DNA from: Garcia nutans
Lineage: Eukaryota > Streptophyta > Magnoliopsida > Malpighiales > Euphorbiaceae
Direction: 5' to 3'
Assembly (NCBI GenBank): GCA_947685225.1
Contig: CANTUV010000037.1
Location: forward strand, 33,003,001 to 33,067,000
Length of the DNA: 64,000 nucleotides
In this document: one piece after another, positions 1 through 9,349 of the stretch
Numbering within the stretch: position 1 is the first letter of the stretch
How the letters are laid out: each line of letters begins with the position of its first letter
The notes under the pieces: model-generated
What the model was told of the DNA's origin: nothing
The model's database searches: none
Seen by the model: the letters and a program-made list of their open reading frames with translations, nothing else
Program-made: the position numbers and the translations under genes

Positions 1-757
1 TATTTTTAGATTTGATTATGTAGTCTATTATGTGCTTTGATGGTTGATTTATTTAAGTTCAATGCTTGATTTATTTAATTTATCATGGATGAATGTTTAT
101 TATATATTTTGATTGATGTTTAATATCTTTGATGAATGATTTATTTATAACGAATGGTTATTTAATTTTATCGATTTATTTTGATTTCCAAAAGTGTAAG
201 AGGTATGTTTCCACTTTATAGGTACCTCATTAGTTAAATATCATGTAATTTAAATTGCTTTTATATTTTGGACCAATGTAAAGGACTTGTTTCTACCTTT
301 TGGTGGGTGTCCTATTTAGTTTAGACATGAACGATGTAAGGACATGTTTCCATCCTCGGATGGGTGTCCATTTATTTGCTTTGCTTGGTCATTGCTTTGA
401 TTTTAATATAATGATGCTTTATTTTAATTGTTGCATGTAATATGGATAATATTATTATATTTAAGAATTTTATAATATTAAGACCTATAAAGGAGGCCGG
501 TTCTAATGAACCGGGCATTGTGGGGGTGGTGGGCCATTTCTCACCTTCCCCACACGTACCTAACTTTCCGAACCTATTAGGGGGTTGGGAATTCCTTAGG
601 AATCGAGTCATCCACCGCTTTCTTTTTCCCAGCCCGTCTAGGTGGCGACTCCATTTTCTCAGGACTTAGGTCCGTGTTCTCTAAGGTCCCGAGCCTAAAC
701 AGTGCCGAAGTCGCAAGAACCATTCCACCGGGATTGGGGCAAAAGTCCCCGCTCACA
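1..757 (+). repeat. Family A LTR, 3' portion (element A0)
   Basis: This is the downstream part of a family A LTR cut by the left window edge. It aligns with the ends of the A1, A2 and A4 LTRs and ends GCTCACA, matching the TG...CA rule. It holds the triple hairpin (200-369), a perfect CCGGTTC/GAACCGG stem (497-514) and TGGCGACTCCA (643-653), which resembles the start of a tRNA-Arg primer site. The 757/758 junction is not followed by a primer binding site, so this is the outer end of a 3' LTR or a solo LTR. Confidence 0.85.
200..369 (+). promoter_or_regulatory. Triple tandem hairpin of family A LTR (A0 copy)
   Basis: Three hairpins lie in a row at 200-228, 282-313 and 339-369. Each has an outer stem of 5-6 bp, then TGTTT unpaired on the 5' side, an inner stem, a short loop and usually one unpaired G on the 3' side. 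The outer arms are GAGGTA/TACCTC, AGGACT/TGTCCT (one mismatch here, AGGACA in other copies) and GGACA/TGTCC. Their location downstream of the LTR TATA box suggests they are transcribed. The function is unknown. Confidence 0.6.
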
Positions 758-890
758 AGAAACACTCCTGTTTGCTCAATACCCCATCTACAGATTACAC
801 CAGATACTATCCCGACACCATTCTACGAGGAAATTACTTCATCCTGCTTCTTGATATGCTGAGTGGGTTAATTGGATCTGCTCACGAGTT
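758..890. other. Unassigned stretch after A0
   Basis: The 133 bases after the A0 LTR end match no other segment of the window that I can see. They carry no primer binding site, so they are flanking DNA of A0 and not its internal region. Confidence 0.4.
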
Positions 891-1151
891 GTGATTGACA
901 TCCGTTGGTTGGTACCTTGGTGGAAGATTACACATGCCACCATTGGGACATATTTGATATATGTTCCTCTTGCTATTGTTCACCGAGGCACTTGCTATGA
1001 TCCTTACCATCTTGATTGCCAGTATAGAGCCGAGCCTCGAGGTTTTGAGTTCACTCCTGATTTAGACATGCCCCGTTTGATTGAAGCCTTCTTGGATCGA
1101 CTGAGGCTTACAGGCTTCAATGAATTCTGCATTTATCAGTTCTTTAGGTAA
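891..1151 (+). CDS. Unrecognised ORF fragment, possibly plant mobile-domain-like
   Basis: The frame is open from about 855 to the TAA at 1149-1151. There is no ATG at its head, and the given start is a GTG, so this is more likely an exon-like remnant than a full gene. The product is rich in aromatic residues, with the segments WLVPWWKITH, YVPLAIVHRG and LDMPRLIEAFLDRLRL. The pattern of an aromatic-rich stretch followed by 'Y-x-PL-x-x-V-x-R' faintly recalls the transposon-associated plant mobile-domain proteins (DUF7745 type), but I cannot confirm that by eye. It lies between the A0 LTR end and a Tat-like integrase fragment on the other strand, so a transposon origin is likely. Confidence 0.3.
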   Translation: MIDIRWLVPWWKITHATIGTYLIYVPLAIVHRGTCYDPYHLDCQYRAEPRGFEFTPDLDMPRLIEAFLDRLRLTGFNEFCIYQFFR

Positions 1152-1361
1152 AATAATGTTAAGATGAACAATAAAAGATGTTCTCTTTTATTTTTAAATT
1201 TTCATCACTTTTTGCTATTTTGCGAATTTATTTTACCCTGTTGGTCAGATTATACAAAACAGTGTGCATAAAATAATTTTATTATTAACTCTATTTCATT
1301 AAAGTGGGAACAACTAAAAACATAAAGCCAGCATACACAAGATCACTATTATAGCCAACCA
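1152..1361. other. AT-rich non-coding stretch
   Basis: No open frame or recognisable repeat. It may be part of the antisense Tat-like fragment to its right. Confidence 0.4.
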
Positions 1362-1500
1362 GCCCTTTCGGGTTTTCTAATTGACAAATTTCTCTAATTT
1401 TAGACCTAATTGTTGTCTAGCCCACACTTTCGGGTTTTCAAAATTAGCAGAGCACTCTAACTTTTGCTAGGCCACCCTTTCGAGTTTTAAACCTAGAGAG
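1362..1500 (-). repeat. Three imperfect repeats downstream of Tat-like pol
   Basis: The motif CCCTTTCGGGTTTT, or a close variant, occurs three times at intervals of about 60 bp (near 1364, 1424 and 1477), each followed by related AT-rich sequence. On the minus strand it reads AAAACCCGAAAGGG and lies directly downstream of the integrase stop codon, so it is probably the 3' untranslated part of that element. Confidence 0.5.
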
Positions 1501-1513
1501 CTTCCTTTTTTTT

Positions 1514-1756
1514 TCAAACATAAAACTTCTTCAGCCTGTCAATATTCACTGGCTCACTAAACTCATTTTCGTCCATATCCGACAACTTGACTGCACCCTT
1601 CTTCATGACTTTTTCCATAACATATGGTCTTTCCCAACCAAGTCTAAGCTTCCCTCTTGGATTAGGAATATTGGGCTTGCACTACTTTAACATTAAGTCT
1701 CCGGCTTTAAGTTTCCTATTCTTAACCCTTCTATTGTAAGCCCATATCTTTCTTTG
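1514..1756 (-). pseudogene. Ty3/gypsy integrase C-terminus (Tat-like), fragment
   Basis: Read on the minus strand, this encodes the end of a retrotransposon polyprotein. Visible signatures are WAYNRRVKNRKLKAGDLMLK, then NPRGKL, GWERPYV, LSDMD and PVNIDRLKKFYV, followed by a natural stop at 1514-1516. These match the order seen in Tat-lineage integrase tails ('GDLVL..., PRGK, NWEGPY, L(T/S)xMDG, PVN...KKYY'). One internal stop codon (TAG) follows DLMLK. The upstream part of pol is missing: the match breaks at 1757, where a different repeat begins. It shows that an autonomous Tat-type element once existed here, a plausible class of partner for the gag-only family A. The enzyme would insert element cDNA into the chromosome; this copy is dead. 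Confidence 0.75.
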
Positions 1757-1757
1757 A

Positions 1758-1987
1758 TACTGTAACAACCCTCCCCCAACCAGGTCGGTTGCCCCTTCAA
1801 GGGGAACTCAGCTTCCACCCAGGGGTCCGTAGGAGCAAGATAGGCTCGCTACAGTACTGAATTGGCCTCACGGGCCCTCCAGCAGGATTTGTTTATTTGG
1901 CTTAAATGGTCTACAAACCATTTAAGTTGCCTCCCCGGATCGAACACCTGACCTCTCCCTTAAGAGAGCTAGCGAGCACAATCCAGC
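1758..1987 (-). mobile_element. B-box-containing repeat, possible tRNA-derived SINE
   Basis: On the minus strand this stretch contains GGTGTTCGATCCGG (near 1938-1951), which fits the RNA polymerase III B-box pattern GWTCRANNC. Upstream of it GCTCGCTAGCTCTCTTAAGG could be a diverged A-box region. The remainder is comparatively GC-rich. It lies between the integrase fragment and the outer end of A2. I see no clear A- or T-rich tail or target duplication, so a fragment of some other repeat cannot be excluded. Confidence 0.35.
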
Positions 1988-2044
1988 TGTGAGCGGGGAT
2001 TTTTGCTCCACTCCCAGTGGAATAGTTCTTGCGACTTCAGCACT
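1988..2044 (-). repeat. A2 3' LTR, terminal segment left of A1
   Basis: This starts TGTGAGCGGGG, the reverse complement of the family A LTR end. It runs to GCACT, where A1 entered. The sequence continues at 23560, as shown by the intact A4 LTR at 59924 onward. Confidence 0.85.
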
Positions 2045-2281
2045 TGTAGACCCTTAATTTTTGACCCAGTCCGATCCAATATATTTTAATTAGTCTAAAA
2101 TAATTTTTGTGTTGTCCAATATATTTTAATTAGTACAAAATAATTTTTGTTTTATCTTAATTGAATAATATTTGTCTTAGTATTTAGTTTTTATAATTAA
2201 AAAAATGAAAAATAATAATAATAAACAGATAAATTAAAATAAAAATCGGCAACGAAAAAATTCATCTCCGAAAAGGTTGGA

Positions 2282-2325
2282 CGAAATGGCCTTGGGCCAT
2301 TTCGCCCGTAGGAACTTCCTGCGGG
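2282..2325 (+). promoter_or_regulatory. Double inverted repeat in U3 of family A LTR
   Basis: Two adjacent palindromes occur. CGAAATGGCC/GGCCATTTCG is perfect with a 3-nt loop (2282-2304). CCCGTAGGAA/TTCCTGCGGG has one G-T pair and a 1-nt centre (2305-2325). They lie about 190 bp upstream of the TATA box and are recognisable in A1 3', A2 and, more weakly, A4. The AT-rich context makes this GC-rich block stand out. Confidence 0.55.
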
Positions 2326-2517
2326 CAAATTGGCCCGCAGCCCGCCCTCGCAGTTTTTTGCTCGCCAGTCCTCGCTGCCAGCCGTCGCAAGTTTTTTTCG
2401 ACAGCAAAATTTTTCCAATGCATTTTTTTCTGAAACCAAATTCTATTTGGTTTCGGTTTTCGTTTTCCTAATTAATGATGAATTCCTAAACAATTAAGAT
2501 TAACCATTAAAATTTCC

Positions 2518-2525
2518 TATAAATA
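2518..2525 (+). promoter_or_regulatory. TATA box of A1 5' LTR
   Basis: TATAAATA lies about 475 bp into the LTR and is identical at the corresponding place in A1 3', A2, A3 and A4. That makes it the likely core promoter for element transcription. Confidence 0.6.
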
Positions 2526-2859
2526 AAACTAAAAACAACACAGAAAGAGGGGGACTTTGGACGATCGAACTTGATTTTCAACTTTGGATTTAGACTTGAA
2601 TTGTGGAACTTAAGATTTGAGAGGGATAAGTAAGCCAGCAATCAAGCCATCAAAGGCAGCAATCCTACCTTTGTCCTTGTTCATCCAAGAAGCAATTTTT
2701 GGTGGAAGCAACAAACGAAGATTTGAATTTCTAATCTTCTTTTCTTTACAATAGCTTCAATCATTAAATTGTTTCTTTTGATTTTAAAAACCTTAATCCG
2801 TTTCTTTATTTTCCAAAAATCTTAAAATTGTTTTTCTGTTTCTTCTAAAACCTAAGAAC

Positions 2860-3560
2860 CCTAATCTATTTCTTCAAAATCTTAAAACCCTAATCTACTT
2901 TCCAACTTTCCAAAACCTAAAATCATTTTATTAATTCCCAAAACCCTAATTTACTTTCCAACTTTACAAAACCTTAAATCATTTTATTAATTCCCAAAAC
3001 CCTAATCTGCTTTACAATTTTCCAAAACCTTAAAACCCTAAATTGATCCTTCTATTTCCAAAAACCCTAAAAAAATATACTTTCTATTTCCAAAAACCTT
3101 AAATCGTCTTACCTATTTCCAAAAAACACCATAAAACTCTAAACTGTTTTCCTCTCACCTTTTTCCAAAATTCCCAAATGTTTTGTTACATATCCAAACC
3201 CTAAATTTACCTTACAGCTTCTAAAATCACATAAATCTTTATAAAACTATAAACTGTTTTCACAAATCCTAAAAGCAAAACATGTTTTCTGAAACACTAA
3301 AAACCCTAATTCAACATCAAAACCAAAAACAATAAACCCTAAACTAGTAAACCTAAACCCTAAGTTCTCTTAAACCCTAATTTCCCTAAAACTGTAAACC
3401 CTAATTTTTCTAAACCCTAATCCTTAAAACCTTATAAATCTAAATATTAAAATTCAACACAGTAAGCCTAAAAACAACAATCCAGTAGCTAACAATCATA
3501 AACCTAACATTTTAAAGTATCTAGACCTTAATTTCATGATTTTACCACTCAAACCCTAAT
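2860..3560 (+). repeat. Telo-box-like ACCCTAA cluster in A1 5' LTR
   Basis: I count about 14 copies of ACCCTAA, mostly inside AAACCCTAA or AACCCTAA, within roughly 700 bp. They are spaced irregularly and separated by pyrimidine-rich linkers. AAACCCTAA is the plant telo-box and also the Arabidopsis-type telomere unit. The spacing rules out a telomeric tract. The cluster is present in every family A LTR that covers this part. Confidence 0.65.
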
Positions 3561-3913
3561 ATGGTTAATCAAAGAACCTTATCAGTCTCTTAAATTATAA
3601 AACCTTAATCCATTTCAATTCCCTTAAAACTTACAGTAGCCTAAACCAATAAATTCCAAAACCTTAAATATTAATTAAAGAACTTTAAATGAGAAATAGT
3701 AAACTTCAATTTGTATCTTTACTTACCTTATTTAATTATTTAGTTTATTATATGCTTTGATTTATTTAAGTTCAATGCTTTATTTATTTAATTTATCATG
3801 GACGAGTGTTTATTATATATTTTGATTGATGTTTGATAACTTTGATGAATGATTTATTTATGATGAGTGGTTATTTACTTTTATCGATTTATTTTGATTT
3901 CCAAATGTTGTAA

Positions 3914-4083
3914 GAGGTATGTTTCCATTTTGTGGGTACCTCATTAATTAAGTTCTATGTAATTTAAATTGCTTTTATATTTTGGACCAATGTAAGGGAC
4001 ATGTTTCTACCTTTTGGTGGGTGTCCTATTTAGTTTAGACATGAACGATGTAAGGACATGTTTCCATCCTCGGATGGGTGTCC
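3914..4083 (+). promoter_or_regulatory. Triple tandem hairpin (A1 5' LTR)
   Basis: This is the same three hairpins as in A0. The third is perfect, with inner arms CCATCC/GGATGG and outer GGACA/TGTCC. The second has inner arms CTACC/GGTGG and outer GGACA/TGTCC. Confidence 0.6.
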
Positions 4084-4224
4084 ATTTATTTGCTTTGCTT
4101 AGACATTGCTTTGATTTTAATATAACGATGCTTTATTTCAATTGTTGTGTGTAATATGGATAATATTGTTATATTTAAGAATTTTATAATATTAAGACCT
4201 GTAAAGGGTTCCAATGAACCGGGC

Positions 4225-4594
4225 TTATTTTTGGCATGAATCATTAGTTACTTTTTTCAAGTGAGAAATCTATTTATAATAAACCTCTTAATTTAGTTTT
4301 AATCCAATATAGTATAAAAACTACTTTAGTTGGTTGAATGGATTAAAACCTAATTAATAGGAATTATTATGAACTGATTTCCATTTTTGAAAATATAACT
4401 ATTGGTTGAAAAGTTCGAGGGAAATATTCAAAAATAAGGTACCCCATGTTGGTATTTGGTTAACCATATACCTAGGAAAAGAGACTCGCCATTCGTGTGT
4501 GGATGTTATAAGGTTGGAAGGAACATCCTATTTATTCTTATTTGTTGATTGTTTGTGCATACATGAATACATGCATACATTTGCATCTCATATC
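4225..4594 (+). other. A1 leader remnant before gag
   Basis: This is collinear with the leader of A2 (about 30979-31340, minus strand) but lacks the PBS-proximal 680 bases or so. The frame runs open into gag from a TTG at 4406, but conservation with A2 suggests gag begins at 4595. Confidence 0.6.
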
Positions 4595-6087
4595 ATGGAT
4601 CCTTTCTGGCATGCAGCCCTGGATTATGACAGTTCAAAAGCTTACGACAATCTGACCTACGCCGGAAGTGAAGAATCTAGCAATGACTCAATCACTTGCT
4701 CACCAAAAGCAATGGAGCCCGAACAAATTCAAAGAATGGTGGATGACACCCTCAATGCCAAGATGGAAGAAATAAAAGAAGCCATGACTGAGACCATAAA
4801 GAATCAACTAGCTGCAATTTTAGGAAACAATGTCGAAGCATCTGCTAGCACCAAGAAAGACAAGGGGAAGGCTAAAGTTGGTGAAGTAACTTTTGATGAT
4901 GATAAGGTGATCATTGATGATGATGATGATTGGGCTCAATACTACCAAGATCCTCAAGACAAAAAGAAAGAACCGAAGATTGTTGAAAGATCAACTATGG
5001 AGAAAATTGAAACTTCTGATGTTGAAAAGATGATTGCTGATTTATAAAAGAAATTTGAGAAGAAACTGAAAATTGAAGAAATGTCCGAAGTTGATAAATT
5101 ATTTGAGCTAGATGAAGAAGTTCCATACAAATTCAAGATGCCGTCCTTTGCAAAGTTCGATGGAACCGGAAATCCTTACCTCCATGTGAAACAGTATATC
5201 ACTGCTATGCAGTCTGCCGGAGCTACTAAGGCTCAAACTCTAAGGTACTTCATACTCTCATTGGACCTTGTTGTCCAAAATTGGTTCAACACCTTAGAGG
5301 AAAGTACTCAAAAAGATTGGTACATGTTATACAAGGCTTTCATTCAGCAACATGGGTATAATGTCGAGTTGAAAGTTACCTTAATGGAAGTTGAGTCCAT
5401 TAGACAAAGGCCAAATGAGAATTTTGTGGACTATGTGAAAAGATGGATAAATAAGGCTGCTTTCTCAAGAAAAGACCCTATGAATATGATCAAATAAGGA
5501 TGATCATTAGAGGCGTCCTGCCCAATCTCCGTGAAAGGATGTCTCACACCCTTATAAGGGACTTCAAAGATCTTCTCCAAGCTGGTCTACAAATTGAAGA
5601 GTGGGAAAGGGAGAAGAATCGCTTTTCAATCTAAAGGAATGAGAAAGGGAACTACCAGTGGGGCAATCAAAGTACACAAAAGGAAACTGGTCAAGCAAAT
5701 AGAAGGCAGTTTTTAGATCTAGGGAAGCCTTTGTCTTGGGTTTTTAGCAAGCTACAAAAGAAAGGGTTGTTACAGCCATTAGCCCCTCGACCTTTACCAA
5801 ATCCTTTACCCCCGAAATTTGATACTAAGGCTTTTTGTTAATTTCATTAGACTCAAGGACATGAGACTGATAGATGTACCCGATTGAAGCATGAGATCCA
5901 AGATCTAAGTGATCGTTGTAAGCTACTGGAGCCAGACAAGCCCAATACCAAGAACAATCCTTTGCCTAAGTTTGGAAGAGTACATCCACCGGCAACCTTC
6001 ATGGTGGGAAAAGGATTGGAAGAAGATTTTGTTTTATCCTCTTTTCAAGATAGAAATATTGAAGATGTGAAAGGAAAAGAAGCTTAA
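4595..6087 (+). pseudogene. gag: Gag polyprotein, Tat-like (A1)
   Basis: Gag would assemble the cytoplasmic virus-like particle that packages element RNA. I chose the ATG at 4595 (MDPFWH...), since A2 has homology from the same codon. The order is: an N-terminal segment with EQIQRMVDDTLNAKMEEIKE (helical); an acidic run (FDDDKVIIDDDDDWAQYY); the gag core from about 5130 with KMPSFAKFDGTGNP, ALTR-type helices, QNWFNTL and RQRPNENFVDYVKRW; and a short zinc-knuckle-like segment with GHETDRC near 5860. Breaks: stop at 5045-5047, a 1-base deletion near 5487 with the downstream frame offset, stops near 5632 and about 5840, and a natural end at 6085. The A2 copy has different lesions, so both decayed independently from an intact gag. 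Confidence 0.8.
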
Positions 6088-8606
6088 ACTCAACGAACTA
6101 TCCTTAGCTTGAATGTTGCTTTTCAATTTTATTTTCTTTAATATTTAATTGGAACAATCTTATTTTTCAAATTTAAATTTTTTTGAATAAATTACTGTCA
6201 TCAAAAGTCTTATTGGTCTTTGTTCATTTTGGTGCTCAACCAATGAGGAATCTAGCTTGATAATTCATGAATTAAAATATTTATGCATCATGACTTGAAT
6301 GACTTTACTAAGTGAGAGAATTACTCTATAGCATTGAGTTGTGCATGCTTACTTAGAGAGAGCTCCTGCATAATTACCTTTGTCTAGGTCCTAGTCAGTC
6401 TTAGAACATGCTTTGACAAACTTTTGAGGCAAAATTGAACTCTGCTTTTTTAAGGGAGAGATGATCTAGGCATTGTTTGGTTAGCCAACAACAAGTATCC
6501 ACCCTATTAAATATCAATCCCTAGTTGTCCCTTTGAGCCTTCATAAAATTTTAGCTTGCTTTTCATTGGCATATAACCCCAACAACCTACCCTGAGTTGT
6601 TGTGATATTTTTTTGACAAGTCTTATGATCACTAAGATGAAGAGGCAAGAAGATCAAAGAAAGCAATGATTAGTCAAGATCATTAGGATAGTTGAAGATC
6701 TCAAGACCATGAAGATAGTTGAAGTTTTCAAGACCATAAGGGTAGTTGATGTTTTCAAGACCATAAGGGTAGTTGAAGTTCACTTAATATCTCCAATATA
6801 TCAAGACAACATCAGAGTAACAAATGATTTATCCCTGTTAAAGAAGATTTATGTTACTCCACTCATCCATTATTGGAAGCCCAAGTTAGTACAAACAAGA
6901 AAACTCTATTAGAGCTAGAACCCAAGAAAAAATATATAAGAAGAAAAAAGAGAAAAAAAGAGAAAAAAGAAGAGGAAAAAAAAAGAAAGAGGAAGAAAAG
7001 AGGAAGAAAAAAAAATAAAGATAAAACCTAAAAAGGCAGTTCAGATAGCCAATTGAGTTCTCTTTTACCTAAAGCAGCAAAAGACTTCCATTTGGTTTAT
7101 AAGGACGGATTGACTTGAATTAGTCCAACCCAACCAAAGATTCAATCAAAATCAAAGAAAAAGGAGAAAGAGCATCCATTTCTTGAAAGTTCTCTACTTG
7201 ACAGTCCTACAAGGAAGAAGGACAAAATGATAAAATGCTCAAAGAAAGGGAAGAGTAAGGAAAATAAAAAGAAAGAAAAGGGAAGAGTAAGAAAAATAAA
7301 GAAAAGGGAGAAGAAGAAAAGAAATGAATTTGGGAACCAAACTTTTTAGAAAGGCAAAGACTATCCCAATCAAGAACCAGATTAATGCTAAGAAGATAGA
7401 AGGAATTTGGAGTCTAGAAAGATTGCTCCCAACTGTCTAAAGTTCCAACAAGAAATTTGTAGTGTGAGGGTTTGTCCATTGTGTCACACCAGCTCCAATC
7501 TCAAAATGGCCTTCACTTAAACTGTGTCCCTTATAGACCTCATTTCAAGCCTATCAAAGACCTATTGATCTCTCTTGGTAGGTAGAGTCTATTAGTGGAG
7601 ATAGTTTGAATAAGCATGCATATAAGGTAGACAATATTTAAATTTAATGAGACCTTTGGCCAAGTAATGTGTATGTGCCTATCTGAAGTGCAACAATTCT
7701 TGCTTAAATAGAAATGATTCCCAAGTTTAGTACGGTAACTAGAGTTGTCATGTTATAGATATGTTAATTTGGAAAAATTAAGTCCTGAGGTACATTGACA
7801 TTGATTTGGCAAAGCCAACATTTGATTTCAAAATCAAAATTCAAAATCAAAATTAAAATGTTTTTGTCATACAGAGCCTTCAAGTTAAGGGGAGTATGTT
7901 GAACTGTCGAATCTCGAAAGACACATTAGGCAAAGTAAATGATTATTGGTAAGGTTATGAAGAAGCTACCAACTGACATACTGAAACATAGTTTAAAATG
8001 GATGTATCCCTGACTCTGCTGCCTGGGGTCTCCACCACTCATGTTCTCAAAATCTTGAAGATAAAAGCCATAAATGCAAAGCTTTCTATCATTCAATGCA
8101 AGACCTGAACGAGCATCTGAAAGGAACCAATGAGAACACTTCTGCTAATCACCTCGGTCTGTGAGTCATGAAACCACTGTAAGTGTTATTCATGCATATC
8201 ATGCATACATGAGCATATCACATTGCATTTTCTTGCATTGTATTGTCTATTCTTTATCAAAGTGAACAGCAAATACCCTGTGAAGTAAATAATCAAAAGA
8301 AGATATCAAATCAGGGGGGCATAGAAGGCCCATTGCTTGAGAAAGTTTCAGTAATTTTGTAAAGAGAAGAAATGTGTGCTTGTGCGAAGAACTAAACAAC
8401 AAAAACATAAATCAAAGCCCGCATAGAAAAATCATGGGTTTGAGCCTACACAGGGGGCAAAGTTTCTCCTTTTCAATTTTTTGAGTTTATATATAAAACA
8501 TTTTCAAACTCACTTGCAAATATTTTGCCATGCAGGGGGCAAGGAGAGGATATAAGGTCCAATTAAAAATATTTGAATTTTTGCAAAAAGGAAGAACAAA
8601 AGAATG
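6088..8606 (+). other. A1 non-coding internal region
   Basis: There is no convincing open frame and no pol motif. It aligns with A2 26960-29500 in reverse, so it is an ancestral part of the family. It includes long purine-rich tracts (6926-7020 and about 7140-7330), which appear in A2 as a T/C tract near 28590-28728. Small open frames here are not conserved between copies. Confidence 0.65.
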
Positions 8607-9298
8607 GAACATGAGACCCGATCTCAAAGGATGAAGATCAATTTTCAAGGGTGAAGACTCGATTTCCAAGGATGAAGATCTAGCTTAAAGGATGAAGATC
8701 CATTTTACAAGGGTGAAGACTCGATTTCCAAGGATGAAGATCCATTTTCAAGGGTGAAGACCTGATCTCAAAGGATGAAGATCCATTTACAAAGGGTGAA
8801 GACCCGATTTACAAGGATGAAGATCCATTTTTCAAAGGTGAAGACCTGATTCCAAGGGTGAAGATCCAATTTCAAAGGGTGAAGACCTGATTCCAAGGAT
8901 GAAGATCCAATTTCAAAGGGTGAAGACCTGATCTCCAAGGATGAAGATCCATTTTCAAGGGTGAAGACCCGATCTCAAAGGATGAAGATCCATTTTCAAG
9001 GGTGAAGACCTGATCTCCAAGGATGAAGATCCATTTTCAAGGGTGAAGACCCGATCTCAAAAGATGAAGATCCATTTTCAAGGGTGAAGACCCGATCTCA
9101 AAGGATGAAGATCCATTTTCAAGGGTGAAGACCCGATCTCAAAGGATGAGATCCATTTTCAAGGGTGAAAACCCGATCTCAAAAGATGAAGATCCATTTT
9201 CAAGGGTGAAGACCCGATCTCAAAGGATGAAGATCTTTTTTCAAGGATAAAGACCCGATCTCAAAGGATGAAGATCCAGTTTGAGGGTGAAGAACCAC
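8607..9298 (+). repeat. 41-bp tandem repeat array (A1 3' region)
   Basis: About 17 units of 40-41 bp. Each unit is two related 20-bp halves: AAGGATGAAGATCCATTTTC and AAGGGTGAAGACCCGATCTC. The halves differ in a fixed way, so this is a dimeric higher-order repeat. Equivalent arrays lie in A2 and A4. Confidence 0.85.
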
Positions 9299-9349
9299 AA
9301 TGCATAGAACAACCGGAGCAGTCAGACTTCTCAACTGATAAAAGGTTAG

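Larger units (their letters stand above)
2045..4224 (+). repeat. A1 5' LTR, truncated at its 3' end
   Basis: This begins TGTAGACCC directly after GCACT and is collinear with the A1 3' LTR (9893-10441 plus 21698-23554) until GAACCGGGC near 4224. There it jumps into the pre-gag leader. About 250 bp of LTR end is missing relative to the 3' LTR. Confidence 0.88.

Noticed and set aside
2860..3560. Interstitial telomere tract
   Set aside because: CCCTAA motifs are irregularly spaced with other sequence between them and occur at the same LTR position in every copy, so no telomere fusion or healing is implied.
6926..7330. Purine tract as an extra internal polypurine tract
   Set aside because: It is too long and far from the LTR and is not followed by an LTR start; the true PPT is at 9880-9892.
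8607..9298. CRISPR-like regular repeats
   Set aside because: The units are contiguous with no unique spacers, lie in a retrotransposon 3' region and recur in other copies; the sequence is eukaryotic.
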